A DNA stretch of 31,864 nucleotides from positions 1 through 31,864 of IMG/VR virus record IMGVR_UViG_3300025449_000030; one strand, given 5' to 3'. Positions 1-9,356 of the stretch are shown in pieces. How positions within the stretch are numbered: position 1 is the first letter of the stretch; the number at the start of each line of letters is the position of its first letter. Both the position numbers and the translations under genes were made by a program. The DNA is from a virus. Below the pieces are notes generated by a model that saw nothing but the letters and a program-made list of their open reading frames with translations, made no database searches and was not told the origin of the DNA.

Positions 1-3000
1 GTTGTTGTATGTAATGTATCTGAAAATACTTTTGGGTCCGATATCAGTGTCAACACTACCACTGGTCAAGTAACCTTACAGGCTGGCCGAACCTATCGCT
101 TGCGTGGCGGCGTTCCAGGATGGACAGGAAGTGCTGGTAGCTTACAATGGTGCTGGTATAATGAAACTACTCCGGGCTGGCTAGGCGAAAGCGGTGAAAA
201 CTATTCACCAACAAATAACGCGGCCTACGGAGCAGGAGGTGGGTCTGCTGAAGCAGTGTTTACTCCTGGGACAACCACTGTAGTATCATTTAGAGTCCAG
301 GCTGCCAGTGGCGTAAGTGCCATAGGTGGCAACTCTGACTTTAATACCGCAGGTAGTTATCCTTGGATTGATATTCAAGTCATTGGCGGGCAGGCTCCTA
401 TTACTGGATTCAGTACAGCAGGTAATGTTAATGCTAATAGTATAGTTCTTGTTAATACAGTCACAGCCAACAGTATTGTTGCTGGCACTCAAGTTACAAC
501 AACTACAACTGGTGGCAATCTCATATTGACTGAACAAAGCCCACAAAATCAAGTATTCAACGGCACTGCTAGTCAAACATTAACATTGCCGTCAACAACT
601 ACTACTGGATTGTCATATTTTGTTAATAATAATAGTAGTGGTAATATTGTAGTTAAAAACAGCACTGGCACCACCTTATATACGGTACAGCCAGGTGCCG
701 ACAACGAGTTTATCTATACAGGATCTGGTGTATATAACTGGGATATTCATGGCTTCATACCAAGTGGTGCTACATATGGCAGTGCTTTATTCACAGTTGG
801 TACAACTAACGGAGTCGCGGCCACTGCTTTCAGTGCCAGTGGTAATGTCAACGGTGGTAATGTACTATCTACCGGAGTCGTTTCCAGCTCAGGAAATGCT
901 ATTCATGGTAATATTGTTACTGCTGGATTGATATCAGCTACAGGTAATATTGTTACTGCTGGTAACTTTGTTGGTAATGGCGCGGCACTGAGCAATATTG
1001 TTGTGAGTAGTGTATCCGGCAACGTTATTGGACCACAGGCTAATGTAGGTATTATTGCCGGATCTTATACCTGGACATTTGACAATACTGGCAATTTAAC
1101 ATTACCAACCAATGGAGATTTGATATTTTCAGCAAACACTACTTTAGGAAGTCAAGCTGGATCAAATGGCAATATCACTGTCAATCCGGACGGTACCGGG
1201 CAGTTCATTGTAACTGCAATCACTCCAGCACAGTTTGGTAATAATGTTAGTGTAGCTGGCAATGTTGCGACTGGTGGGTTGACTGTAAACGGATCTGGGG
1301 TAGTTACTGGCAATTTACAAGTTCAAGGTAATTTAACCTATAATAATCTAACTAATATTACTACATCTAATTTGGTATTTGGTTTGGCAAATACGGCCAC
1401 TGGTATCAGTGCCAACGGTGCTGGTTTTGTAGTTGGTAACACCAATCAGGCTACATTTTTATACAACTATAGTGGCAATACTTGGCAAAGTAATATAGGT
1501 ATCAGTGCCGCGGGAAATATTGTTGCGTCAAATATCCAAATTGGTGGGTTGATTAGCTCTAACGGTAATTCTACGGCAGCCAACTATTTGACTAGTGGAT
1601 TAATTTCAGCCACAGGTAATATTACTGGTGGTAACTTAACTGTTAATACTACTATTACAGCAGGATCGTTAACTGTTGGTGCTATTACATCTAATAACAC
1701 TATAACTGGCAATAACGTTAATTCAAATGGTAATGTCGGGATTGGGTCAGCCTTACAAATTATTGGATCAACTAATACTTTGCAGACCAACAATGGATCA
1801 GCTGTCCAGTTTGCTAATCGTGTAAACTTCAATCAAACCGGCACAAGTATTGTGGCATCTGGCAACATTAGCGGGACTAATATTCAAGGTTCTACTCTCA
1901 GCGCCAGTGGTAATGTAAATGGCGGTAATTTAATATTAGCTGCCGGCGGGCAGGTAACTACTCCCAGTGGCAGCAATGGCAATGTTAGCATCAACCCAGA
2001 CGGCACAGGACAGTTTATAGTTACCTCAACTACTCCTGCGGCATTTGGCAATACCTTAAGTGTTACTGGCAACGTTGTTACAGCGAGTTACTTCGTAGGT
2101 AATGTTATTAGTGTTACAATGAGTGCGAGTGGTAACATATACGGTGGCAACATTATTAATGCTGGTATAAGTTCAGTTACTGGCAACCTAAGCGCTGGTA
2201 ATATTATCACAGCTGGACTGATATCAGCTACTGGTAACCTCACAGTTGGTAATATTGCTACCGCTGGCATTGTAACTGCCACTGGCAATATCACAGGTGG
2301 GAATGTACTGAGCAATGGGCTAATATCTACTACAGGCAATGCCACACACGGAAATATCGCCACTGCGGGACAGATTTCAGTTACTGGCAATATATTTGGT
2401 AATATAGCAAATGTAACCACAGTATTTGCTGGTAGCCCGGTTGCAAACTTGTACAACATTGCCGCTGTCAATGCTGTAGGTAACAGTGCCGGCAATACCA
2501 TAACCGCACTAAATCTAATTAATACAGGCGGTGGCGCTGGATCTGGATCAGGCCTAGACTTTTATACCTATACTGGCAACACACAAAATCCGCCAGAAGC
2601 TCGTATTTTTGCCTACGACAACGGCGACTATAGTGCTAATATAAGTTTTGCTACTAAAATTCCAGGAGCTAGTAATAATGCTCTAGCTACACGTATGACT
2701 TTGACCAGTTCAGGTGCTTTGAGCGTGGTGGGGAATGTTTATGCTGGTAACATCATATTAAGCGGTCAGCAGGTCAGTATGGGAGTATCAAACCCAGCTT
2801 ATGCTTATGTGTTCTTAAATACCACTACCGGTTCTTTTGGTTCAGGAACAGATGTTGTGTTTGATACCGTATCAACTTCAAATAATTTGCCTTATAGTAC
2901 CAGTAGTGGTTTGTTTACATTGACTGCTGGTGTGACCTATGAGCTAGAGGCCAGTTTATATGGACAGTTTAGTCAAGGATCCGGTGTTGTTGGTCAATAT

Positions 3001-4455
3001 TACTGGGTAGACAGTAGCAACAATCAATTGATAAGTGGAAATTACGGGCAGATAACCCCGATGACTACTGCTTATAACGACAGCGGTATTAGCCAGAGTA
3101 GTATAATATATACTCCTTCACAAAATATCAGCATCAAGCTGAGATTTACCAATATCAGTGCTGGCACGATGTTATTACAATCTGGCAAGACCTGGGCCAA
3201 AGTTAAACAACTCAATCCGGCCATAGCAGTTCAAGCCACTGCCACTGGTACGATAAACAATCAATTTATAAATGTAACCAATAGTTCTGCTCAAAATGTA
3301 GCCGCAAGTGGAACAGATATTATTTGGGATACCAACTCAGGTAGTTCAGGTATTCCTTATAACTCAGCAACCGGTGTGTTTACACTTACTGCTGGAGTTA
3401 CTTATAATATTATTGGTATGCTGTCGTTCCAAAATTACAGTGCCAATGGTTATGTATTGTATCAAGTGGTTGATGCTACTAGTAACACTGCCATTGGTAG
3501 TCAAGTGGTATCAGCGCCTTACAACACAGGCTACAATGAAGTCAACAATGGTAGTTTGGATATTGTTTATACTCCAAACACAAATCAAACCGTTAAGTTT
3601 AGAGTAACCGGCGGAACAGGTGGATTAACTGCCCAACATCGTGGTGGTTATTTTAGTCGCGCTGCCATTACACAGATTAATCAGGCCTTTAGTTTATCTG
3701 CTATCAATTCATTAAGTTCAACTGGCAATGTTGCAGCTGGTAATATTTTTACCGGAGGACAAATCAGTGCCACAGGAACTGTAACTAGTTCAGGTAACAC
3801 TAACGCCACTGCATTTGCCGTAGTAGGTAATGGAGCAGCCAGCAACGTTGCGTTAGGATTCTTTCCAACAGGTAACACCCCGGCACAAATGGCCATTCGT
3901 GATTACTCAACTGCCAATAGTATAATATATTTTGATACTACAGTAGGTAGTGCCAACACAGGCGGATCTTTCCAATTCCGTAGTAGCAATGCGTTTACGG
4001 TTCTTGCCAATGTCAACAGTTACGGGGTTGTACAACCAACTAAGCCCGGCTTCCGTGTGTATGGTAACGGGGTAACTGCCGGGTTGTCAACTACACAAAA
4101 TGGCACTGGTATACTAAACGGGAACAACTGGGCAGTTGACTATAATCAAGGTAGCTATTTAAATTCCTCAACTGGATATTTCACTGCTCCGGTAGCTGGA
4201 CTATATCAAGTAAATCTTGTAGCTCGTTGTGCTAATAATAGTGCTCCAGCTTCGCAGGCGGTTGTTATCAAAAACTACGGTACAGGTAATGTAAATCAAA
4301 TTATGTGGGAAATTCCTGCTAACGCCCAAGTTAATCACTTTGGGGTAAGCACTACATCAAAACTAGCAGTAGGCGATACTCTTGTTCTCAAAATAACTCA
4401 AGGAAATGTTACTTTTGATGTCAACGATAACTGGTCAGTGGCCTTCATAGGATAA
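1..4455 (+). CDS. Long tail-fibre / adhesin-like structural protein (5' end outside window)
   Basis: The frame is open from base 1, so the gene starts upstream; at least 1484 residues are present. The body is a low-complexity, Thr/Ser/Gly/Asn-rich series of short repeats of the type SATGNIxxGN and AGxISxTGN, as in beta-structured phage fibre shafts. Between and after the repeats are about four similar modules containing patterns like LFTLTAGVTYELEA, VFTLTAGVTYNIIG and YFTAPVAGLYQVNL. These resemble C1q/TNF-like jelly-roll domains; one lies at the extreme N-terminal end seen here and one forms the C-terminus. The inferred role is host-surface binding at the fibre or baseplate. It is followed after 3 bases by a lectin-like gene, suggesting one late tail operon. 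The family assignment to tail fibre is strong; the exact T4 counterpart is not clear. Confidence 0.85.
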   Translation, partial: VVVCNVSENTFGSDISVNTTTGQVTLQAGRTYRLRGGVPGWTGSAGSLQWCWYNETTPGWLGESGENYSPTNNAAYGAGGGSAEAVFTPGTTTVVSFRVQAASGVSAIGGNSDFNTAGSYPWIDIQVIGGQAPITGFSTAGNVNANSIVLVNTVTANSIVAGTQVTTTTTGGNLILTEQSPQNQVFNGTASQTLTLPSTTTTGLSYFVNNNSSGNIVVKNSTGTTLYTVQPGADNEFIYTGSGVYNWDIHGFIPSGATYGSALFTVGTTNGVAATAFSASGNVNGGNVLSTGVVSSSGNAIHGNIVTAGLISATGNIVTAGNFVGNGAALSNIVVSSVSGNVIGPQANVGIIAGSYTWTFDNTGNLTLPTNGDLIFSANTTLGSQAGSNGNITVNPDGTGQFIVTAITPAQFGNNVSVAGNVATGGLTVNGSGVVTGNLQVQGNLTYNNLTNITTSNLVFGLANTATGISANGAGFVVGNTNQATFLYNYSGNTWQSNIGISAAGNIVASNIQIGGLISSNGNSTAANYLTSGLISATGNITGGNLTVNTTITAGSLTVGAITSNNTITGNNVNSNGNVGIGSALQIIGSTNTLQTNNGSAVQFANRVNFNQTGTSIVASGNISGTNIQGSTLSASGNVNGGNLILAAGGQVTTPSGSNGNVSINPDGTGQFIVTSTTPAAFGNTLSVTGNVVTASYFVGNVISVTMSASGNIYGGNIINAGISSVTGNLSAGNIITAGLISATGNLTVGNIATAGIVTATGNITGGNVLSNGLISTTGNATHGNIATAGQISVTGNIFGNIANVTTVFAGSPVANLYNIAAVNAVGNSAGNTITALNLINTGGGAGSGSGLDFYTYTGNTQNPPEARIFAYDNGDYSANISFATKIPGASNNALATRMTLTSSGALSVVGNVYAGNIILSGQQVSMGVSNPAYAYVFLNTTTGSFGSGTDVVFDTVSTSNNLPYSTSSGLFTLTAGVTYELEASLYGQFSQGSGVVGQYYWVDSSNNQLISGNYGQITPMTTAYNDSGISQSSIIYTPSQNISIKLRFTNISAGTMLLQSGKTWAKVKQLNPAIAVQATATGTINNQFINVTNSSAQNVAASGTDIIWDTNSGSSGIPYNSATGVFTLTAGVTYNIIGMLSFQNYSANGYVLYQVVDATSNTAIGSQVVSAPYNTGYNEVNNGSLDIVYTPNTNQTVKFRVTGGTGGLTAQHRGGYFSRAAITQINQAFSLSAINSLSSTGNVAAGNIFTGGQISATGTVTSSGNTNATAFAVVGNGAASNVALGFFPTGNTPAQMAIRDYSTANSIIYFDTTVGSANTGGSFQFRSSNAFTVLANVNSYGVVQPTKPGFRVYGNGVTAGLSTTQNGTGILNGNNWAVDYNQGSYLNSSTGYFTAPVAGLYQVNLVARCANNSAPASQAVVIKNYGTGNVNQIMWEIPANAQVNHFGVSTTSKLAVGDTLVLKITQGNVTFDVNDNWSVAFIG

Positions 4456-4458
4456 ACA

Positions 4459-5841
4459 ATGATAATAAAAGGTGTCGCCCTTAACGGAACTAGCGTATAC
4501 GATGCTTCCTTTAATCCTCAAGGATTGGTAGTTTATCTTGACGCCAATAACAATTCAAGTTATTCCGGTACCGGAACCACTGTTAACGATTTGTCAGGCA
4601 ACGGCTATAATCATACTCTTAGCGCCAGTAGTTTATATACTATGCTGAATGGCGTACGTTGCTTCAACTGCTCATCAACTGGACAGGTTGTCTTGGCTAA
4701 TTCTACTTCAATACAAATACCCACAAACTTTACCTACATTTCATGGACAAGAGTAAGATCTACCAATACAGGTTATAGAACTCTACTAAGATGCTATGCC
4801 GGTGCGACAGGGGATCATCCTATTATTATTAATTCTGGCACTAATATTTTGGGAATGTGGGACAATGCTACACCAACTGGATTTAACAGTTCAGGCTACA
4901 ACATGGTGGCCTATGGTGACGTCTGGGCTCAGTGGGTTACCGTAGGAGACTCTTCGGGACAAACATTTTATATCAACGGCCAACAGGTTGGAACCAGCGT
5001 GAGTAAAACTTCATCAGGACAGTATCACTATGCCTGGGGTAATATACAAAGCGCCAACGATCAACCATGGGGTTATGTAGCCAACTTAGAACTGTATAAT
5101 ACCAAATTTACCGCAGATCAAATTCGTCAAAATTACTACTATTATCTGTCTAAGTTTGCCACACCAGCCAATGTAACGCCTAATCTTGTGTTATGGTATG
5201 ATCCTGACAATTCAGTAAGCTATCCTGGCTCAGGAACCACTGTAACTAATTTGGCCAACACTTCATTGGCCGGGACCATGAGCAATATCACTTATACTGA
5301 TCCTTATTTCAGCTATAACGGGACCAATAGTCAGGTCTCAGTAGCAGATAATGCCTTGTTGGAACCTGGTACCAGTGATTGGACCATGGAAGCCTGGGTA
5401 TATCTCAGCAACAACACTGGGAGTAAATGTGTGCTGGGCAAGTTCAACAATGGCGGAGGGTCCAATGCGGTTTCATATTCTATACGTATCAGCGGAAGCA
5501 ATTTATTTGCACAGATGGGTGATGGATCCGGAAGTTATGTCAACAGTACCAGTTACACTTTACCGTTGAATACTTGGACCCAGGTGGTGTATGTGTGGAA
5601 GGCAGGAGCCACAAAAACTCTTGAAACTTTCATCAACGGCGCCAGCATAGGTGTTGTAACTCACTCACTTAGTTCGCTATTGAACTCTTCTAATCCACTT
5701 TATCTCGGTTCATACAACGGTGGCGAATACAGTCAATGGATGGCCGGGCGAATTGGCATCACTAGACTGTACAGTGCAGCTTTGACCAGCAGTCAAGTGT
5801 TGCAAAATTACAATGCCAATAGAGGCACTTACGGATTATGA
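4459..5841 (+). CDS. Two-domain LamG / concanavalin A-like lectin protein of the tail
   Basis: This 460-residue protein has two tandem beta-sandwich domains of the LamG/ConA-like type. Domain one (about 20-225) begins LVVYLDANNNSSY and carries FYINGQQVG; domain two (about 240-460) begins LVLWYDPDNSVSY and carries WTMEAWVYLSN, TFINGASIG and a closing IGITRLYSAALTSSQVLQNY. Both share the x-INGxxVG hairpin and the terminal 'xxLTxxQVxQNY' helix typical of this fold. Such domains bind glycans or proteins and are common on phage fibres, so host-surface attachment is the likely role. The ATG lies 3 bases after the fibre stop, and the stop overlaps the next gene by ATGA, so the three genes are probably translated together. 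Confidence 0.75.
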   Translation: MIIKGVALNGTSVYDASFNPQGLVVYLDANNNSSYSGTGTTVNDLSGNGYNHTLSASSLYTMLNGVRCFNCSSTGQVVLANSTSIQIPTNFTYISWTRVRSTNTGYRTLLRCYAGATGDHPIIINSGTNILGMWDNATPTGFNSSGYNMVAYGDVWAQWVTVGDSSGQTFYINGQQVGTSVSKTSSGQYHYAWGNIQSANDQPWGYVANLELYNTKFTADQIRQNYYYYLSKFATPANVTPNLVLWYDPDNSVSYPGSGTTVTNLANTSLAGTMSNITYTDPYFSYNGTNSQVSVADNALLEPGTSDWTMEAWVYLSNNTGSKCVLGKFNNGGGSNAVSYSIRISGSNLFAQMGDGSGSYVNSTSYTLPLNTWTQVVYVWKAGATKTLETFINGASIGVVTHSLSSLLNSSNPLYLGSYNGGEYSQWMAGRIGITRLYSAALTSSQVLQNYNANRGTYGL

Positions 5842-6557
5842 CAACAATTATTCAAGGCACAACAATTCAAGGATTTAACGTATACGATTCATCGTTTAAT
5901 TCAAACGGGGCGTTACTGTACTTAGATGCCGGAAACTCTGCCAGTTATGCTGGGGCAGGAACTACTTGGACAGACTTGTCTACCAACACAAACAATGCTA
6001 CCTTGGTCGGCAGTCCTACATTTACCAGTTCAGGCGCCAACAGTTATTTTACATTCAACGGTGCTGGCACACAGTATGCCAGTACTGCCACTGCCAAATA
6101 CAATCAACCCTACACAGGCAAAACTGTTTTTATTGTAGCAAGATTAACTGCTATCACCGGTGGCACTTATCGTTGTATGTTTGGCACGGCTGCTGGAACT
6201 AGAAATTTTAACACTTATATGTACAGCCCAAGTTCTGGCGTGTATCAACTGCATTACAGTGCCGCTGGCTACGGTGGACTTAGCAACAACTTGTCTATTA
6301 CCACAAATCAATGGTTTGTTGCAGCGGTTACACAAACCACCGGTGGGTTAGTAACTTTTTATCTCAACGGACAACCTGTGGGGACAGCTTCAGGACAAAC
6401 ATTTAGTCAATGGGCCAGCAACGGCGGTGAAAATGTAGCCTATGCTGACAATTATTGGTATGGAGATATTAGTGTTGTGGCCGTGTATGGTCGTACTCTG
6501 ACCACAGACCAAGTACAACAAGATTACAACTCGCTAAAAGGGCGTTATGGACTTTGA
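5838..6557 (+). CDS. Single-domain LamG / concanavalin A-like tail protein
   Basis: This is a 239-residue paralogue of each half of the preceding gene. It opens with TIIQGTTIQGFNVYDSSFN, matching the N-terminus of its neighbour (IIKGVALNGTSVYDASFN), then LLYLDAGNSASYAGAGTTWTD, the FYLNGQPVG hairpin and the closing VVAVYGRTLTTDQVQQDYNSLKGRYGL-type tail (given in part). The shared leader plus one lectin-like domain suggests duplication within the locus, with the N-terminal 20 residues perhaps anchoring to a common partner. It overlaps the upstream stop by 4 bases (ATGA). Role inferred: receptor-binding accessory of the tail. Confidence 0.72.
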   Translation: MTTIIQGTTIQGFNVYDSSFNSNGALLYLDAGNSASYAGAGTTWTDLSTNTNNATLVGSPTFTSSGANSYFTFNGAGTQYASTATAKYNQPYTGKTVFIVARLTAITGGTYRCMFGTAAGTRNFNTYMYSPSSGVYQLHYSAAGYGGLSNNLSITTNQWFVAAVTQTTGGLVTFYLNGQPVGTASGQTFSQWASNGGENVAYADNYWYGDISVVAVYGRTLTTDQVQQDYNSLKGRYGL

Positions 6558-6601
6558 TATCAAAAGCAAAGCTCAACTAAATACTAAAAGGAAAACAAAT
6601 C

Positions 6602-7678
6602 ATGAGCTTACCAGGAATCACTATAGAAGGTGGTATTAGTATCGGGGGTGGCATTAGTGTTGGCACAGTTTCAGTACCTACATTACCTGTCTTGGATATC
6701 ACCGGGCATACATTTGGCCAGCCATTTGCTGACGTTACATTTGACATAACCAGTGACGGTGGCAGTCCTATAACTGAAGCCGGAGTCATCTGGGGATTGC
6801 CTGGTCAAACAACTTATGCTATCAGTGTGGATAGTTGTGTGACAACTAGCACTACTGCAGAAAGAAAAGCTGTGCGATTCCAGGATAATTGCGGAAATCC
6901 AATACTTACTGGAATTACCGGATCACAAACAGTTGGTTTTAACGCCAGTGAATTTCTATATGAATCTATTAATGCCGTAGCTTATGCGATCAATTCTGTA
7001 GGTATATCGTATAGTCCTACAGTACTAACTTGGGTTCCTACTATTTGTCTAGCTGAAGGAACATTGATTACACTAGCAGATGAAAGTACGAAACCTATCG
7101 AAAACATTCTAATGTCAGACTTGATTAAAGTCTGGGATTTTGATCTTGGTGTATTTGCTTCAGCAAAACCTTTATGGATCAAACAAAAAGAAACAACTAC
7201 ACAATATAACTTATTGACATTTAGTGATGGATCAACACTTAAAACTATTGAACAACACAGAATCTTTAATAAAGAAGCTGGAGCATTTACTTACCCAATG
7301 ACTGATGATACTCCTATTGGCACTACAACTATCAATGTACTAGGCAATGAGGTTACATTAGTTGATAAGTATATTATGATTGACACAGTAAACTACTACA
7401 ATGTAATTACTGAACACCACTTAAACTTATATGCCAACGGCATTTTAACCAGTATGCGTTATAACAATATCTATCCTATCACTGACATGAAGTTTGTCAA
7501 AGATTCTCGAGAACTGCGAGACCGTAACGAGTTTGTTGATATAGATCAGCGTTGGATTCATGGTTTACGATTAACAGAACAAACAATACCATTGGCCTCT
7601 ATTAAATGGTACACTCAAAGATTAGAACATACAGATGATAATCAGCAGACAATAAAGGAAAATAAACTATGTCATTAG
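6602..7678 (+). CDS. Hint (intein/hedgehog-fold) domain tail-associated protein
   Basis: This 358-residue protein has an N-terminal glycine-rich tag (MSLPGITIEGGISIGGG), a fibronectin/Ig-like segment of about residues 25-145, and a Hint domain of about 149-285. The Hint domain starts at Cys149 in CLAEGTLITLADESTKPIEN, has a block-B-like TIEQH (His219) and ends with VITEHHLNLYANGILTS (His273). Hint domains perform N-S acyl shift and protein cleavage or splicing. There is no clear C-terminal HN plus Ser/Thr/Cys junction, so cis-splicing is unlikely and N-terminal cleavage at Gly/Ile-Cys149 is more plausible. About 70 residues follow. A good SD (AAAGGAAAA) precedes the ATG. The CTAAATA just before it could be a degenerate late promoter. 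Confidence 0.78.
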   Translation: MSLPGITIEGGISIGGGISVGTVSVPTLPVLDITGHTFGQPFADVTFDITSDGGSPITEAGVIWGLPGQTTYAISVDSCVTTSTTAERKAVRFQDNCGNPILTGITGSQTVGFNASEFLYESINAVAYAINSVGISYSPTVLTWVPTICLAEGTLITLADESTKPIENILMSDLIKVWDFDLGVFASAKPLWIKQKETTTQYNLLTFSDGSTLKTIEQHRIFNKEAGAFTYPMTDDTPIGTTTINVLGNEVTLVDKYIMIDTVNYYNVITEHHLNLYANGILTSMRYNNIYPITDMKFVKDSRELRDRNEFVDIDQRWIHGLRLTEQTIPLASIKWYTQRLEHTDDNQQTIKENKLCH

Positions 7679-8160
7679 CAGGAATAAGAATTGAAGGCGG
7701 AATCACCATCGGTGGCGGTATCTACATTGGCGCCGCACCGTCATTCACAGTATCACCAGCGGATATTACATTTCAAACATTGCTTGTTCGCGGATACAGT
7801 GCCTACAGTTCAGCAGGATTTACTTCTGATGGCACACAAGTATACAACGGTATTTCTTATACCATCACACCAGGCTTACATGATGCCATTGCAGCTGCAT
7901 CAACTGCCGCTGGATTTACTTATCCTGGGGCATATGTGTGGCATGTTTCTTGGAACACCGGTGGAACTAGTTTAGCAAGGGTAGGACTTGACGGAAATGG
8001 GGCCGGCACTTTGGTCTTTTCACTAATTGACCAAACTGATACTCGCTGGCAAACTGGTGATGACAGTGGACCAACACAAACTGGCACATTTACATTCCCG
8101 GCCACCTTTACACCATATAGCCCACTTACACAGTTACAAAATGCCAATAACTGGTGTTAA
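7669..8160 (+). CDS. Small tail-operon protein sharing the Hint protein's N-terminal tag
   Basis: This 163-residue protein is unrecognised apart from its start. MSLAGIRIEGGITIGGGIYIG is nearly the same as the first 21 residues of the Hint-domain gene before it, including the leader DNA (AAAGGAAAAYAAAYT-like SD region). The remainder is Gly/Thr/Ser-rich and beta-like, ending in a Cys. The start overlaps the upstream gene by 10 bases. The common tag suggests that both products dock on the same structural partner, with different exposed domains. A receptor-binding or tail-tip role is inferred from position only. Confidence 0.6.
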   Translation: MSLAGIRIEGGITIGGGIYIGAAPSFTVSPADITFQTLLVRGYSAYSSAGFTSDGTQVYNGISYTITPGLHDAIAAASTAAGFTYPGAYVWHVSWNTGGTSLARVGLDGNGAGTLVFSLIDQTDTRWQTGDDSGPTQTGTFTFPATFTPYSPLTQLQNANNWC

Positions 8161-8838
8161 ATGATTGTCAAACGTCCTGCTGACACTAGGGGCAATCCTA
8201 GAGCGGATTTTATAAACAGTTACAGGACGTTTAGTTTCCCTAGTTATTACGATGTTCGCTATATGAATTTTAGCGACCTTCAAACTATCAATGATGATCG
8301 TGTACAATATGCTTGGCAAGTGCCTTGGCATGAACACAAAAACATGGAAATCTTTGGCTATGTTGTAGAAGGTTCGAGCCATCATGTAGATAGCTTGGGT
8401 AATGACATCGAAGTACCCGCCGGAGCAGTTCAACGTATGAGTTGCGGATCAGGTATCAGTCATACAGAAGGCAACACTACTAATATTCCTAATCGTTATC
8501 TACAACTTTGGATCAGACCCAATGAATTTGATACTGAACCTAGACATGATTGGCATCAGTTTACCAAGGAAGATAAACTTGATAAATTTTGTAATATAAC
8601 ACAACAATTGCCTATCAAACAAGATGCTAGACTATTAGCCGGAATTTTTACTAAAAAATACAAGTGTGAAATTGACACAGAAAGATTTTATTATTTGTAT
8701 ATGATCGCAGGTTCAGCTACAGTAAATGAGTTAGTATTAATCGAAGGTGACGGGGTGAGTTTTACTCAAGAATCCGCTATTATTATTGATACTGATAGTG
8801 AAGCAGAAATTATTTTGTTTGATTTACGACATCAATAA
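8161..8838 (+). CDS. Pirin-family cupin protein
   Basis: This 225-residue protein is a bicupin of the pirin/YhaK type, close to the short bacterial forms in length. The N-terminal cupin carries VPWHEHKNMEIFGYVVEGSS, DSLGNDIEVPAGAVQRMSCG and GISHTEGN, followed by LQLWIRP, all hallmark pirin stretches. The metal ligands are visible as His57, His59, His101 and Glu103. Known pirins bind Fe(II); some act as quercetinases and others as regulators. The phage substrate is unknown. The ATG follows the TAA of the tail gene directly, so it is probably made late with the tail proteins. Its 3' end overlaps the convergent SWIM-finger gene by 29 bases. Horizontal acquisition from a bacterium is likely. Confidence 0.85.
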   Translation: MIVKRPADTRGNPRADFINSYRTFSFPSYYDVRYMNFSDLQTINDDRVQYAWQVPWHEHKNMEIFGYVVEGSSHHVDSLGNDIEVPAGAVQRMSCGSGISHTEGNTTNIPNRYLQLWIRPNEFDTEPRHDWHQFTKEDKLDKFCNITQQLPIKQDARLLAGIFTKKYKCEIDTERFYYLYMIAGSATVNELVLIEGDGVSFTQESAIIIDTDSEAEIILFDLRHQ

Positions 8839-9175
8839 TATGTCGGCACTTGCCACGAAATTTAAAGCCTGAACAAGAGCAACTATACTCGCCACTTTCT
8901 TCCGAGACTGTATATACATCACCTTTACTGCCTTTTACAATCCAATTTTTATTCGCTGATTTCAAATCTTCTTGCGGCGAGAATCCCCAAGTGTTTGAAA
9001 TGGCTTTAAATTTACGACCGCGAACATCAAATCTGATTGGAACTTTAAATTCAAATAATTCATCAGTACCTGATTTAATGTAAGCATACATTTTACTCTT
9101 GCTATCGTCAGTGAAGTAAGTATGATTGGGCGTATTATGTTCACCCCAATTGGTGGTTTCTTCAAATACTTTCAT
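8810..9175 (-). CDS. SWIM-type zinc-finger protein
   Basis: This 121-residue protein has a C-terminal CxCx8CxH motif (Cys99, Cys101, Cys110, His112, in YSCSCSGFKFRGKCRHI). This is the SWIM zinc-finger signature, a DNA- or protein-binding element. The preceding residues (WIVKGSKGDVYTV) form the small beta sheet usually seen before the chelating residues. It is the last gene of the operon running from the promoter at 10128-10156. Its end lies inside the convergent pirin gene. Function is unknown; nucleic-acid binding is inferred from the finger. Confidence 0.7.
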   Translation of the reverse strand: MKVFEETTNWGEHNTPNHTYFTDDSKSKMYAYIKSGTDELFEFKVPIRFDVRGRKFKAISNTWGFSPQEDLKSANKNWIVKGSKGDVYTVSEESGEYSCSCSGFKFRGKCRHIIDVVNQTK

Positions 9176-9178
9176 TGG

Positions 9179-9355
9179 TTAATCCATTAAACTATATAGT
9201 CTATCTGTCCAATAACTTTCATAATCATTACAAGCTTCGGCAATAGCCTGAACAGCACTTGCTCGTTGAAGATAGGTTCTTGTCTTTTTTGCTTCTTGTA
9301 ATTTTTCAATCAAGGCATCAATACCCTGATTCATTTGGTTGTCTAATGGCGTCAT
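9179..9355 (-). CDS. Small hypothetical protein (58 aa)
   Basis: Translated from the sequence as a 58-residue frame starting MTPLDNQMNQGID and ending RLYSLMD. It is mostly helical and charged, with a coiled-coil-like stretch LIEKLQEAKKTRTYLQ. It sits one base after the upstream stop and three bases before the SWIM-finger start, so gene spacing supports it. Function not recognised. Confidence 0.55.
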   Translation of the reverse strand: MTPLDNQMNQGIDALIEKLQEAKKTRTYLQRASAVQAIAEACNDYESYWTDRLYSLMD

Positions 9356-9356
9356 T

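Noticed and set aside
286-3896. Several open frames of 60-137 codons antisense or shifted within the fibre gene
   Set aside because: They mirror the repetitive Thr/Gly/Asn coding of the fibre, have no SD or promoter, and give composition (Pro/Leu/Val-rich) expected of antisense reading.
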